64,000 nucleotides of DNA from Thalassobacillus cyri (GCF_900107755.1 NZ_FNQR01000008.1:1-64000), one strand, 5' to 3'. Counted from the first letter of the stretch, positions 26,895 to 37,031 are shown. The notes: generated by a model from the letters alone, not told the origin. Made by a program: numbers and translations.

Positions 26895-27860
26895 ATGAAA
26901 AGAAAGATTGAACAATTTGTAGAAAGAAATTACGGTAACCATCCGATTTTCTACTCACTCCATGATTATGGATTGGCATTGAAGCATGCTGTAGGACGTT
27001 CTCACAAAATCAACCATAAAGAACACTTCAATCCTTTTTTCATCATCGGTTCTGGACGTTCTGGCAATACATTATTCCGCACGATGTTAACTCAAAAGGA
27101 AGAAATCGTAATTCCTCCTGAAAGTTTTGTGCTTGGGAAGGCGATTCGAAAATATAAAATGACACGTCATATGGAATGGGAAGATATTTGCGGTTTATTC
27201 ATTTCCTTTTTTGAACGTCATCATGGTTTTCCCAGATGGGGAATTGATGCACGTGAGTTTTATCAAGAGGCCATTAAAATTGAAAAACAGAATCGTAATT
27301 TAGAATATTTGATTCACTCGTTTTTTTCATTCTATGGCAAAAAGAAAAAGCCAAGTTTTACCCGATGGGGCGATAAGACACCGATCAATACATTTTCTTT
27401 AAAGCTGCTCGATCAAGTTTTTCCTGACAGCCAGTTCATTCATATGATACGCGATGGCAGAGATGTGGTCAGCTCATATTTAGACGCAGGTTTATACGAT
27501 AATGCTTCAAAAGCAAGTGAACGATGGATGAATAGTATCCATACTGCTAAACTGTTTGGAGATAAAGTCGGAAAGGACCGGTATTTTGAAGTTTATTACG
27601 AAGACCTGGTAAACAAACCTGAAGAAACTTTGCAAGGTGTCTGTAACTTCCTCAATATTTCCTTTGAACCAAGTATGTTAAATCACTTTCAAGGGATAGA
27701 AGGGCTGGGGGATACTAAACTTCCTCATCATAAAAACTTAGCTAAACCAGTAAACAAAAGCTCAATCGGAAAGTGGAAGCAACGTTTAACGGAGGAGCAA
27801 CAAACCATTGTGACTGAAAAATGCAAGCCGACATTACATCAGTTGGGTTATTTGGACTAA
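26895..27860 (+). CDS. Sulfotransferase-family protein, second of three
   Basis: A 321-residue sulfotransferase-fold protein with FFIIGSGRSGNTLFRTML as the PAPS-binding loop and MIRDGRDVVSSYLDAG as the 3'-phosphate motif, both closer to the classic Sulfotransfer pattern than those of the first gene. KSSIGKWKQRL near the C-terminus is the usual closing loop. ATG 26895 (AGGGTG ahead) is preferred to the GTG at 26886. It probably sulfates a different position from its neighbours. The 356-bp gap that follows contains a strong terminator. Confidence 0.82.
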   Translation: MKRKIEQFVERNYGNHPIFYSLHDYGLALKHAVGRSHKINHKEHFNPFFIIGSGRSGNTLFRTMLTQKEEIVIPPESFVLGKAIRKYKMTRHMEWEDICGLFISFFERHHGFPRWGIDAREFYQEAIKIEKQNRNLEYLIHSFFSFYGKKKKPSFTRWGDKTPINTFSLKLLDQVFPDSQFIHMIRDGRDVVSSYLDAGLYDNASKASERWMNSIHTAKLFGDKVGKDRYFEVYYEDLVNKPEETLQGVCNFLNISFEPSMLNHFQGIEGLGDTKLPHHKNLAKPVNKSSIGKWKQRLTEEQQTIVTEKCKPTLHQLGYLD

Positions 27861-28017
27861 TACAATCCGATCAGTCGGAGGGTTACTTTTTAATTAGTTA
27901 TTTGTCGCATTTTGTCATTGCTAGGAGATAGATTCTCATTATATTTGGTTAGGTATAGTTTATATTAAAAAATAGAAAGACCGCAATATATCAGCTTTAT
28001 AAGAGAATTTCACGCTT

Positions 28018-28052
28018 AAATCTTGTACAAAATCGTACAAGATTTTTTTATT
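28018..28052 (+). terminator. Rho-independent terminator in the 356-bp gap before the glucosaminidase gene
   Basis: AAATCTTGTAC pairs with GTACAAGATTT around a 5-base loop and is followed by seven T. It ends the sulfotransferase transcript. The rest of the gap (27861-28216) is AT-rich; TTGTTA and TAAGAT near 28121-28148, 16 bp apart, are a possible promoter. Confidence 0.8.
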
Positions 28053-28216
28053 GATTTTTATGCAAAAATTTGTCAAATAGTAGTACATAGGATTCATTTT
28101 TTCGAAAATATTACAAGATATTGTTAACAACTTCCTGCTCTATAAGATATTATCTAATATGGAAATGATAGTTTCCCCATACTATCTTTCTATTAAAATA
28201 TCAAAGGAGGGTTTTA

Positions 28217-31200
28217 GTGAGAAAAAGTAAAACAATTTCATCTCTGTTTTGCTTAATTCTGTTTTGCTTTTTAGTAATACCGCACACTGCAGCAGCAAAC
28301 ACACAACTTGAAGGAATAACAGTCGAAGATTCCACCCCAGTATTCAAACAAGCATCTACCAGTTCTAAGCAAGTACGGACTTATAAAAAGGGAGTCGTTA
28401 TAAATTTCCGGGAACATGATACCAATTGGTTTCGTGCTTCTGTATTTTATAATGGCGCTTACCAAACAGGGTATATTCATAAAAGTTCTGTAGAAGTAGC
28501 TGCTAACGGAACTGAATCGATGGAGGGCATGACTGCGAACGATCCTACTGTTGTCTATAATGATCGAGGCAACGAAATGCAAAGCCTTTCCGGAGGCCGT
28601 GTCATTAAGTTTAATGAATATACGGATAGTTATTACACGTTAAATGTTTTTGTTGACGGATCTTATCAAGAAGGTTACATACCTAAGACTGCGGTAGAAG
28701 AGGAAATCTTAAATTCTTCTAAAGTTGATGCTGTAACATTGAATGATCCCACTTATGTTACCAACCGTAATGGAACGACGCTGACTTCTATCCCATATGA
28801 TCAGCTCATTGAAGTGATGGAATTCACGGATAGTTGGTATAAGATCAATATTATGGTTAATGGCGAATATACTACTGGGTATATACCGAAATCATCATTA
28901 TCAACAGGAGTAGAAAGTCCAACTAAATATAATGGTGTAACAGTAGAAAACCCAACTAATATCTATAATGGGAAAATGGAAGTTATTAAAAGCTATGACC
29001 GGGGTTCCGTGGTGAGCTTCAGAGACTTCTCGAAGAACTGGTATAAATTAAGCGTTTATGCAGATGGCCGATATCAAACAGGCTATACGAAGAAGAACTT
29101 TATTGAAAAAGAACTTGATGAAAAAGGATTTTATGAAGGGATAACTATAAACGACAATACTTTAGTTTCCGATGGAAATGGAAACACAATAAAGTCTTAT
29201 CCATATGGTAGTGTAGTGAAGTTTTCGGACTATACAGAAAATTGGCTGCGGTTGAATGTATATGCTAATGGCAAGTATAGGGATGGATATATACAGCAAA
29301 GTGAGGTAGAAATGCCTCTTGCCAATAGCTCTTCTTATGAAGGAGTTACTACTCAAAATCCTACTATCGTTTATAATAAGAATGCAAAACAAATTAAAAC
29401 ATATGACCTTGGAAGCATTATTAAATACCGGGACTTTACAGAAAATTGGTACCGTTTGTCTGTTTATGCAGATGGTAAATATAGAGATGGCTACCTCCAT
29501 AAGAATGCGATAGAGACGCCAATCGAAAACCCTAATTCCTACGAAGGTATCGTTACATCAGACCCCACAAATGTTTATGGTTCCAATGGAGAGGTGATTT
29601 CCTCTTTTAATTTTGGCAGGGTCTTGAAGTATCGAGAGTTTACGGATGAATGGCATAAAGTATCTGTATATGCAGATGGTCAATATAGAACCGGCTATAT
29701 TAGTACAGATTCTGTGGAAAAACCATTGCAACAATCTGAATTGCATAAAGGGATAATAAACAGTGAGCCCACAAAGGTTTACAATGATAAGGGCCAAGTA
29801 ATAAAGAACTACTCTGTCGGGGATATCATACGATATAGAACGTTCAGCTATAGCTGGTATAAGGTGAGTGTTTACGCAGATGGTAAATACCGAACAGGAT
29901 ATATAGTTGCGGATAAAATTGAACCTATATATGACAATCCTGAACTGCTTACTGTTTATGCTGTAAATGAACCGACAAACCTATACACAAAACCATCAAC
30001 CACTGCTACTATTACTGATAATATTAGTAAAGGAACACCATTAGAAGTTAAAGCGATAGCTCCTAATTGGTATGAATATTATGATAAGCAAAGTGGGGAA
30101 ACATTAGGGTATTTATATAAGGATGATATAAGCTTAGAACCACTAGAAATAGAAGAATCTACAGCTTACGATTACACTTTAGATCAATTAGTAGAAGCTC
30201 AAGTAAAATATGGCTTCCCACAAACAGATCTATATCGAAATGACCCTGCGTTTGTTCACAGTGCTCTCGTGGATACAGAAAAGAAAACAATCATAGCAGA
30301 AGATGGCGTCCGCATACGAACTGAACCATATCTTTCAGATGACAGTACTGTATATAAAACACTGAATAGTGGTACTGTTATTGAAGTAGTAAAAGAAGTG
30401 CAAGGTGCCAGTTTCCGTGATTCCACTCTATGGTATCAAATTAATTACGATGGACGGACTGACTTATATGTTCACAGCACACTTGTCGCTCAATCTGCAA
30501 AGTCTGCCAGGCTTAATACTACTTCCAATATCCGTGCGGAGGCGACTACTTCCAGTCATATTTATACTAGATTAAGTAATGGTTCGGCTGTCAGTATCCA
30601 AGCAGAAGTTTCTGGAGAAACTATCAGTGGCAATAATAAATGGTATCAAATTTGGCTAGGCAGCTGGCGAAATGCTAAACCATCTGACGTGAAATATTAT
30701 TTGGATCCAAGTAATCAAAATCGTTTTCAATTCTTGATGCTATCAGGAACAGCAAATTCTACTATCAGTGATTTACAGCCCATCTTAGAAGGTAAAGGAA
30801 CTTTATCAGGGCATGAGGAAGCATTTATAAATGCAAGTAAAGATTATAATGTAAACGAAGTTTATCTGGTTGCACATGCTTTGCATGAAACGGGTAATGG
30901 TGGTTCGACTTTGGCGCAAGGGGTTTATGTGGATAGTAATGGCTACCCGGTTAGAAATTCGGCAGGGGAGCTTGTATCCGATGAAGAGGCGCCAGCTGAT
31001 GCAACAAAAGTCTACAATATGTATGGAATAGCGGCTTATGATAGCAACCCTCTTAATGGAGGCGCTAAGTACGCTTATGAAAAAGGTTGGACAACCCCTG
31101 AAAAAGCTATCCGCGGGGGAGCGAATTGGATTTCCGTTAATTATGTAAACCATAGTGCTTATGCACAAAACACATTATATGAAATGAAATGGAATCCTAA

Positions 31201-31342
31201 CAGTTCTTTAACCAATCCTTACCGACATCAATATGCAACCGATATTGGTTGGGCAGATAAACAAATACCAAAAATTAAGAAAATATATGATCAATTGCCT
31301 AATGCTAAGTTAAGTTTTGATATTCCACAATATAAACAGTAA
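28217..31342 (+). CDS. Secreted SH3-repeat endo-beta-N-acetylglucosaminidase (GH73-like)
   Basis: A 1041-residue exported cell-wall hydrolase. A signal peptide (about 1-27, ending in AAA) is followed by about nine tandem 68-residue SH3-like repeats (about 33-645), each with a WY/W-x-V-YADG-Y-TGYI pattern. Two SH3b domains come next (about 690-830), then a C-terminal glucosaminidase domain with the catalytic Glu in AHALHETGNGGS (Glu891). Repeats should bind the wall polymer or peptidoglycan. GTG start with AAAGGAGG. Bacillus LytD has the same logic with fewer repeats. Its place in the island suggests wall remodelling around the sulfated polymer. Confidence 0.88.
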   Translation: MRKSKTISSLFCLILFCFLVIPHTAAANTQLEGITVEDSTPVFKQASTSSKQVRTYKKGVVINFREHDTNWFRASVFYNGAYQTGYIHKSSVEVAANGTESMEGMTANDPTVVYNDRGNEMQSLSGGRVIKFNEYTDSYYTLNVFVDGSYQEGYIPKTAVEEEILNSSKVDAVTLNDPTYVTNRNGTTLTSIPYDQLIEVMEFTDSWYKINIMVNGEYTTGYIPKSSLSTGVESPTKYNGVTVENPTNIYNGKMEVIKSYDRGSVVSFRDFSKNWYKLSVYADGRYQTGYTKKNFIEKELDEKGFYEGITINDNTLVSDGNGNTIKSYPYGSVVKFSDYTENWLRLNVYANGKYRDGYIQQSEVEMPLANSSSYEGVTTQNPTIVYNKNAKQIKTYDLGSIIKYRDFTENWYRLSVYADGKYRDGYLHKNAIETPIENPNSYEGIVTSDPTNVYGSNGEVISSFNFGRVLKYREFTDEWHKVSVYADGQYRTGYISTDSVEKPLQQSELHKGIINSEPTKVYNDKGQVIKNYSVGDIIRYRTFSYSWYKVSVYADGKYRTGYIVADKIEPIYDNPELLTVYAVNEPTNLYTKPSTTATITDNISKGTPLEVKAIAPNWYEYYDKQSGETLGYLYKDDISLEPLEIEESTAYDYTLDQLVEAQVKYGFPQTDLYRNDPAFVHSALVDTEKKTIIAEDGVRIRTEPYLSDDSTVYKTLNSGTVIEVVKEVQGASFRDSTLWYQINYDGRTDLYVHSTLVAQSAKSARLNTTSNIRAEATTSSHIYTRLSNGSAVSIQAEVSGETISGNNKWYQIWLGSWRNAKPSDVKYYLDPSNQNRFQFLMLSGTANSTISDLQPILEGKGTLSGHEEAFINASKDYNVNEVYLVAHALHETGNGGSTLAQGVYVDSNGYPVRNSAGELVSDEEAPADATKVYNMYGIAAYDSNPLNGGAKYAYEKGWTTPEKAIRGGANWISVNYVNHSAYAQNTLYEMKWNPNSSLTNPYRHQYATDIGWADKQIPKIKKIYDQLPNAKLSFDIPQYKQ

Positions 31343-31351
31343 TATTAACGT

Positions 31352-31383
31352 AAAAAAGCAACGTTTCAAAACGTTGCTTTTTT
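31352..31383. terminator. Bidirectional terminator between glucosaminidase and third sulfotransferase
   Basis: AAAAAAGCAACGTTT pairs with the complementary AACGTTGCTTTTTT around a short loop, with A-run and T-run on either side of converging genes. Confidence 0.85.
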
Positions 31384-31386
31384 GCG

Positions 31387-32208
31387 TTATTGGAATGGGG
31401 TATAGCCGTATTTTTTCATCTTTTCAGCGCAAATTCTTTCAATGCGTGCTAAGTTTTCTTCCCCAAAGAATTCTTTCTTGTTTACTTTTTTATTACCTGC
31501 CGGTTGGTACTGGATATCTACTTTATTTGAAATATCATTAACGACAGGGAGGTTTAATTCCCCTGCCATTTTTTCAATAGACCCTTTTTTATCTTTGGTG
31601 AAATCCTCATATTTAATTAATAGGAAATCTTCTTTATATTGTTCATAGATTTCTAAACTTTTTAACCAACGATGTGCCATCCATTCGATATAGTTCTCTC
31701 CACCAAGCCCTAACCAGCGGCTATCGACGACACGCATCCAGTTCTTGTTAATATTTTTCCATTGTTTATTATACTCTTCTTCCGCATTTCCCGCATTTCC
31801 TGGAATGTCGACACGGTTTAAAATACTGCGGAGGTTATCTCTTGGATCACGAAGGATAAAAACGTTCTGTTTAACGTTAAAATGCTCTTTAATTTCTGGA
31901 TATAAAAAGGTCAAAGAGGGTTCTTTAATGATTTCCTTTGAAAAATCATATTTGTTATTATTTACAAATGTTTGAAAAGGAATTTCTTTTTTGTGAAGTT
32001 TAGTTTGGATTGGTTCGTATAATCCTTCCAGATCAATCGTAGCCGGTTGGGCGGTTGCTTCTGCGAGTAATGCACCAATAGCCGAGGTTCCACTTTTTTG
32101 ATTACCTAACACGAAAATAGGAGAGGGGTTGACTTCTGCATGTTTGTCTAACCGTTTTTTTCGAATTTTACGAGGCGTGTGATAGATTTTTCTTAAGATA
32201 GATTTCAT
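31387..32208 (-). CDS. Sulfotransferase-family protein, third of three (reverse strand)
   Basis: A 273-residue protein with IFVLGNQKSGTSAIGALLAE as the PAPS loop and FILRDPRDNLRSILNR as the 3'-phosphate motif, followed by WMAHRWLKSLEIYEQYKEDFLLIKYED-type helices. It is the only island gene here on the reverse strand, preceded by AAAGGAG and an AT-rich 507-bp divergent region, so it may be regulated apart from the other two. It could be a later insertion into the island. Confidence 0.82.
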   Translation of the reverse strand: MKSILRKIYHTPRKIRKKRLDKHAEVNPSPIFVLGNQKSGTSAIGALLAEATAQPATIDLEGLYEPIQTKLHKKEIPFQTFVNNNKYDFSKEIIKEPSLTFLYPEIKEHFNVKQNVFILRDPRDNLRSILNRVDIPGNAGNAEEEYNKQWKNINKNWMRVVDSRWLGLGGENYIEWMAHRWLKSLEIYEQYKEDFLLIKYEDFTKDKKGSIEKMAGELNLPVVNDISNKVDIQYQPAGNKKVNKKEFFGEENLARIERICAEKMKKYGYTPFQ

Positions 32209-32715
32209 TTAAGTTTTACTCCTTTTAATGAATAGATAAATTTAAGCGATGGCAATTTAATTAAATTAATCTTATCACAAAGTAAAACTTAGTAACAATT
32301 ACACTTTTGTATCCTCTTGTAAAGAAAATGGCAAAATGATGTTGAGCTTTTTATGTTTTGATGGCTGGATTTAAGATAGAAAACACTCCGGGGGTATATT
32401 GTGAATAGGTAAACGATAAGTGCAGACTATTTCTTTGAAAAAGATCTGAGGGTATAAAATTCAGAAAAGTTAAATAGAGTACATTATACCTAGTTGTGGG
32501 TATCGCTCAAGTGATCATTCGGTTGTTTATAATTGTTAAATATATGTATTTATGTGTCTTTTTACTAATTATTTGTGTTATAATTTCAAAAGTGTAGTTG
32601 AATAGTCTCTTAGACAAGAGTTGTGACTTAATAACTTTTCTTTTAGATGTCTATGACTCTTTTATTATTTTTGTGGGGAACAATGGATTTAATTGACGGA
32701 AAGGGAGATTTGAAA
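32209..32715. other. AT-rich divergent intergenic region
   Basis: About 500 bp between the reverse sulfotransferase and the rightward epimerase-like gene. It holds TTATAAT near 32577, a candidate -10 for the rightward gene, and many short A/T palindromes. The frame that extends the downstream protein to 32647 lacks a ribosome site. No RNA gene was recognised. The stretch is visibly lower in GC than the PAPS cassette. Confidence 0.4.
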
Positions 32716-34365
32716 GTGTCAAAATTTAAAAGCAGTATTATCCTTTTAATTGTGTTATCGGTTTTATTTATTTCATTCTTATCATTTAATCTATTTGGTA
32801 TTAACAACACAAAAGGAGAAGAGCTTAAAAATTCATTAGAATTTTCTCTTAATAAAAAATTTGGGGTTTCATATAAAAGTGATGACTCAAATCTAGAGTT
32901 TGCAAAAAAAGAAGAAAGTACATATATCAAAGCTGAAAATATGACAATGATATATAACCTTAAGGATAAAGGCGAAAAGCTTGGTGAACTACACCTCACT
33001 AAAAGAACGATAGATAATGGGGATGTTTTTTTATTTACACGCTTAAATAATATGACCGAGAAAAGGCTTGAAGGCAAGTTGACTTTAACTCTGCCCCAAA
33101 GTATTAAACAATATGATTTGAAAGATTTTGACCGTATGAAGAACCGTGCTGGTCTTACTACATACCCCTCTGCTTTAATAAGGTTTTATAATAAACAAAA
33201 TGAAAAAGGTCACCTAATGATCAGTAAAAATTATTTATCCGCACCGATGCAGAAAGGATATGAAAATGGGAATGTAAGTAAAGTAAGACACTTATTAAGT
33301 GAAGATGAAAACATTAAAATACAACGAAAAAAAGAGAACATTAAACTTGTGATTGATTTCGAAACTACTTCCAATACAATATCTGAACAATGGATATTAC
33401 TCTCTAATAAAAAACTTTTTAAAGAAGAAAAGAATATCAATTATTGGATTAAAAAAAATAATGAACATGGCCGTCGTATTAATACCTGGTATACTGACAA
33501 AGGGCCTTATAGCAAAATGCCGAAATCAGTTGAACCACAAACAGAAGACTACATGGCTTATGGCAGAAAGTTATTGATGTTTAAGGAAGAAGAAATTCTA
33601 TTACAATATAAAAAAACAAAAGAACGGTATTTTTACGATTTATTAATCAATTCACTAGTGAATTTAGAGCAATTCCGAGGAGACAATAAATATTGGCCTA
33701 CAGAAGTTACAAGTACTTGGCTTAAAAGAAGTTATGGGATCAAAGCGCCTTTTATTGATACAAGATTTAATGAGAGGATTGCTTTATATTTACGGGGAGT
33801 ACGTGAGGAGATAGGAATAGACAACCAGAATAAAGAAGTTATTAATTATGCTGATTTATTGTTGAAACAACAAGAGTTAAACAATGTAATCAAGGTTAAG
33901 GAAAATGCCTTTTATATACCAGACTATTTTTCTATGAAGGACAACAAGATTACGCATACTTCACTGAACCACCAACTAGGAGGACTTCAAATATTATTGA
34001 GTGCCTACGTCATCACAGGAGACAAAAAATACCTTAATGTTGCACGGCAAATTCAAAACGCTTTAGATGAGCAAAAGGATGATTGGCTTACAGCTGAAGG
34101 AGACACGTGGTATAAAGTAATGCCTGACCTGCAATTTGGTGGAGAAGACTATCAAATGGTGACATTAAGAGATTTGCTAAACACAATTGATTATTGGAGA
34201 AATGCAGGTCAAGAGTTAAGTCCTATATATGAAAAGTTTATACGTTCCAAGGTGAATTACTTAAAATCAGTAGATGCGGAATTTTCGCAAGAAGTTGTCA
34301 AATTAATGAAAAAGGAAAAATATTATTACTTGATTAAACGATATCCTCATATCTCTAAGTACTAA
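32716..34365 (+). CDS. Membrane-anchored protein, possible polysaccharide uronyl C5-epimerase-like enzyme
   Basis: A 549-residue protein with an N-terminal signal anchor (SSIILLIVLSVLFISFLSF), a beta-rich middle (about 40-230) and a helical C-terminal half. FYIPDYFS (about residue 397), HTSLNHQLGGLQILLSAY (about 413) and DTWYKVMPDLQFGG resemble the C-terminal (alpha/alpha)-barrel of D-glucuronyl C5-epimerases, including the Tyr/Pro/His pattern, but the match is by eye and weak. Start GTG 32716 is chosen for the AAGGGAG 8 bp ahead. It is AT-rich compared with neighbours, which suggests transfer. Next to a deacetylase and sulfotransferases, a polymer-tailoring role outside the membrane is plausible. 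A lyase is the main alternative. Confidence 0.45.
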   Translation: MSKFKSSIILLIVLSVLFISFLSFNLFGINNTKGEELKNSLEFSLNKKFGVSYKSDDSNLEFAKKEESTYIKAENMTMIYNLKDKGEKLGELHLTKRTIDNGDVFLFTRLNNMTEKRLEGKLTLTLPQSIKQYDLKDFDRMKNRAGLTTYPSALIRFYNKQNEKGHLMISKNYLSAPMQKGYENGNVSKVRHLLSEDENIKIQRKKENIKLVIDFETTSNTISEQWILLSNKKLFKEEKNINYWIKKNNEHGRRINTWYTDKGPYSKMPKSVEPQTEDYMAYGRKLLMFKEEEILLQYKKTKERYFYDLLINSLVNLEQFRGDNKYWPTEVTSTWLKRSYGIKAPFIDTRFNERIALYLRGVREEIGIDNQNKEVINYADLLLKQQELNNVIKVKENAFYIPDYFSMKDNKITHTSLNHQLGGLQILLSAYVITGDKKYLNVARQIQNALDEQKDDWLTAEGDTWYKVMPDLQFGGEDYQMVTLRDLLNTIDYWRNAGQELSPIYEKFIRSKVNYLKSVDAEFSQEVVKLMKKEKYYYLIKRYPHISKY

Positions 34366-34461
34366 AACTTTTGAGGAAAGAGAAGGCTATTTTCACAGTA
34401 AGGCACATGGTTAAACAGAAAGTACAGATTGGATGTCTATAATAATATTTAAATTAAAAAT

Positions 34462-34516
34462 AATCCCGGATAAGATAAACACGTATAAAAAGTGCTTATT
34501 ATCCGGGGATTTTTTT
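34462..34516 (+). terminator. Terminator in the 300-bp gap after the epimerase-like gene
   Basis: AATCCCCGGATAA-type stem: AATCCCGGATAAG pairs with CTTATTATCCGGGGATT, followed by TTTTTT. The remaining gap to 34665 shows no gene. Confidence 0.75.
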
Positions 34517-34665
34517 GAATCATTACAGTTTCCTTGCAATTTTGCAGTTATATTAATGAGCAGTTAAAGATTGTAAGAGAGCTTCAAAAAGGTTGGTGAA
34601 AAAACTCGAAACGTGTATAATGAGTGGGGTGAAACAGTGAACTTGAGAGAAAGAGGGCCTTACCA

Positions 34666-35547
34666 TTGAGTATAAAACAAACGTTAATGAAAGCAGCAAA
34701 ACCAATTATACAACCGATCAACCGCATGTTCATATCAAGAGAATATCGACTCAATCGGGAGTTATCGGATATAGGTAAAGTGAATAACGTCTTAGTGCTT
34801 GCTCCTCATATGGATGACGAAACAATCGGGTTAGGCGGTACGATCCGCGCTCATTCTGATAATGGAACTCACGTGCATTGTGTCATGGTAACGGATGGTT
34901 CCAATAGTGTTACGGAAATGGCTAAAGAAGAGTTATCGAGGAAGCGTAAAGAAGAAATGGCACGCATCCAGTCGATTATCGGAATAGATGATTTGAAATA
35001 TTTAAATCTTCCAGATGGACAAGTTAAGAGTGAACCAGAAGCTGTTCAAAAGTTAGCGGTATGGATGGATGAGATTAAGCCAGATATCATTTACTGTCCT
35101 CCGCTTGTTGATGCCCACCCCGATCACATAGCTACTACAGCAATTTTAGTGGATGCGTTGAAACAGTCAGAGGGAGAATATGTTATTCGTCAATACGAAG
35201 TGAACTGTCCAATTCCGCCAAAAGAGATCAACGTAGTTATAGATGTTACGAATGCAATGACAAAAAAGATCGAGGCTATTGAACAGTTTCAATCCCAGGT
35301 GATTGCATTTGACGGTTTTATTGATATGAATGCCTATAAATCTGCACTTATCAAACATTCAGGTGTTAAATATGTAGAGACATTTTTAGAAGTACCTGCC
35401 CGTCAGTTTATAGCAAAGTTTGATGCTTTACGGGATATTAGCCCTGATTATCCGAAATGGTTTAAACAGGTAAACCGTTCTATTACATTGGTGTGGGCTT
35501 TTTATCAAAATTACTCGAAAAAGAAAGAATTATACAAAAAAACTTAA
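34666..35547 (+). CDS. PIG-L/LmbE-family N-acetylhexosamine deacetylase
   Basis: A 293-residue zinc hydrolase of the PIG-L/LmbE family. VLAPHMDDETIGLGG carries the AHxDDE metal/catalytic motif, and PPLVDAHPDHIATT supplies the HPDH zinc ligand. These enzymes remove N-acetyl groups from GlcNAc-type sugars, giving free amines. In a cluster with sulfotransferases the amine could be a site for N-sulfation, as heparan NDST enzymes do in one polypeptide; this is inference. The start is TTG 34666 or ATG 34687. It is followed by the polymerase gene 12 bp downstream. Confidence 0.82.
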   Translation: MSIKQTLMKAAKPIIQPINRMFISREYRLNRELSDIGKVNNVLVLAPHMDDETIGLGGTIRAHSDNGTHVHCVMVTDGSNSVTEMAKEELSRKRKEEMARIQSIIGIDDLKYLNLPDGQVKSEPEAVQKLAVWMDEIKPDIIYCPPLVDAHPDHIATTAILVDALKQSEGEYVIRQYEVNCPIPPKEINVVIDVTNAMTKKIEAIEQFQSQVIAFDGFIDMNAYKSALIKHSGVKYVETFLEVPARQFIAKFDALRDISPDYPKWFKQVNRSITLVWAFYQNYSKKKELYKKT

Positions 35548-35559
35548 AGGGGAATGGAG

Positions 35560-37020
35560 ATGAACTTAAATATTAGAGAGATGGCATTTTTTTTATATGC
35601 CGTAGTTACTTTAGCAATCGCTGCCTATTTTGATTCTACCATTGTAAGTATCCTTGTGATGCTTTTTATTGCAGCTTATACCTGGTTCCACACCAAAAAT
35701 TCTATATTAATGTTGTTTATCTACTTTCCTATAAGGCCGTTTTTACTGGAATTCAGTCCAACCTTGAAAGGGATTGGAGATATCATTGTTCTGATATCCC
35801 TAATGAAAGTATTTTGGAACTATCGTAAGAACTGGAAGCAGCTGTTTCGTTTTGACCCTTTTGAAATAGCATTTATTCTTTTCTGTGTGGTAGGTTCCAT
35901 TTCTGCTCTATTAACAGGCGTGTCTATTATGGCGATCGTTTATCAGTTAAGAGCCTTGGTTATTTTTTACTTAGTCTATTATATAGTCAAAAGGCTTGAT
36001 ATCACGACACAAGATGTTAAAAAGTTTGTCTATACCATTATTGCTATGGTTGTAATTATTGGGATACACGGTTTGATAGAGAAAATTTCCGGGCGGCAGT
36101 GGTTATTACCTGAATCCTGGGTGAATAAATCGCTATCTGTCTATAACGAAAACCGGATTTATGGAATGCCAGGCAACCCTAACTCATTGGCAGTATTTTT
36201 ATCACTTTCGTTGATCATCCTTATTTTCTGGAAAACCAAGTTAACAAGCTTGAAGAATTTCTTTGTATGGGTTCCACTAGTATTGCTGTTGACCGTAATG
36301 ACTTTGACGTATTCCCGGGGCGCATGGATCTCCCTGGTGTTTGTCCTTATAACTTACACTCTGCTAACAAAGTGTTGGGGAATTGCCCGTATTTTTCTTA
36401 TTTCATTAGTTGCAGCAATCATTCTTGTAACGATACCATATGGTACGATTTTAGATGCAGTGACCTCTAATGAAGAAGATAAAATTGTTCAGGATTTACC
36501 TGAGCAGGAGGAAAATAATGAAAAGGAATCACCCGATAGATTTCGGGGCGCCTTTGATGAAACAAGCTTAGAAAACAGCAGCCGTTCCGGGAGGTTGTTT
36601 ATAGTTAAAAAAGGCTTTGAAATTTACAAAGATCATCCGATTATAGGGACAGGGTTTGGTACATTTGGCGATTCCGCTTCATTAAATTTTGGTTCGCCTC
36701 TTTACAAGCAATATGATATTGAAAAGAAATTCTTCTCAGATAACCAGTATATCCAGATCATTGTTCAAACTGGAACAATTGGGGTCCTGCTATTTGCTGT
36801 ATTTTTATTGAATATGTTGTGGATTTTGTTTAAGAAAAGAAAAGAAACCCACCTTGCCTATGTACTCTTATGTGTCCTGCTGGGCAGTTATGTAGCAGGT
36901 TTGGTGTACAATATTTGGGAATATGATATTTTCACTTTGATTTTCTTCACGATGCTTGCGTATTTACTAAACACATCATCTCCCAAGCCAGTGGCGAAAG
37001 TAAAGCCGCAATCCAAGTAA
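35560..37020 (+). CDS. wzy: O-antigen polymerase/ligase-like membrane protein (Wzy)
   Basis: A 486-residue protein with about 11-12 transmembrane segments and a large extracellular loop (about 300-380) ending in [13 protein letters not shown], the signature of the Wzy/WaaL (O-antigen ligase) family. With Wzx, a chain-length regulator and a BY-kinase in the window, polymerase is the better call than ligase. ATG 35560 is preferred over 35554, giving 8-bp spacing from AAAGGGG. It is 11 bp before sat, which links polymer synthesis and PAPS supply in one operon. Confidence 0.83.
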   Translation: MNLNIREMAFFLYAVVTLAIAAYFDSTIVSILVMLFIAAYTWFHTKNSILMLFIYFPIRPFLLEFSPTLKGIGDIIVLISLMKVFWNYRKNWKQLFRFDPFEIAFILFCVVGSISALLTGVSIMAIVYQLRALVIFYLVYYIVKRLDITTQDVKKFVYTIIAMVVIIGIHGLIEKISGRQWLLPESWVNKSLSVYNENRIYGMPGNPNSLAVFLSLSLIILIFWKTKLTSLKNFFVWVPLVLLLTVMTLTYSRGAWISLVFVLITYTLLTKCWGIARIFLISLVAAIILVTIPYGTILDAVTSNEEDKIVQDLPEQEENNEKESPDRFRGAFDETSLENSSRSGRLFIVKKGFEIYKDHPIIGTGFGTFGDSASLNFGSPLYKQYDIEKKFFSDNQYIQIIVQTGTIGVLLFAVFLLNMLWILFKKRKETHLAYVLLCVLLGSYVAGLVYNIWEYDIFTLIFFTMLAYLLNTSSPKPVAKVKPQSK

Positions 37021-37031
37021 GGAGGAGCGTT

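Noticed and set aside
28060-28216. c-di-AMP (ydaO-type) riboswitch ahead of the wall hydrolase
   Set aside because: Such switches often precede wall hydrolases, but none of the conserved blocks could be found in this leader.
28217-30200. Repeated blocks considered as a CRISPR or tandem DNA repeat
   Set aside because: They are protein-level SH3-like repeats of about 68 codons with diverged DNA, inside one open frame.
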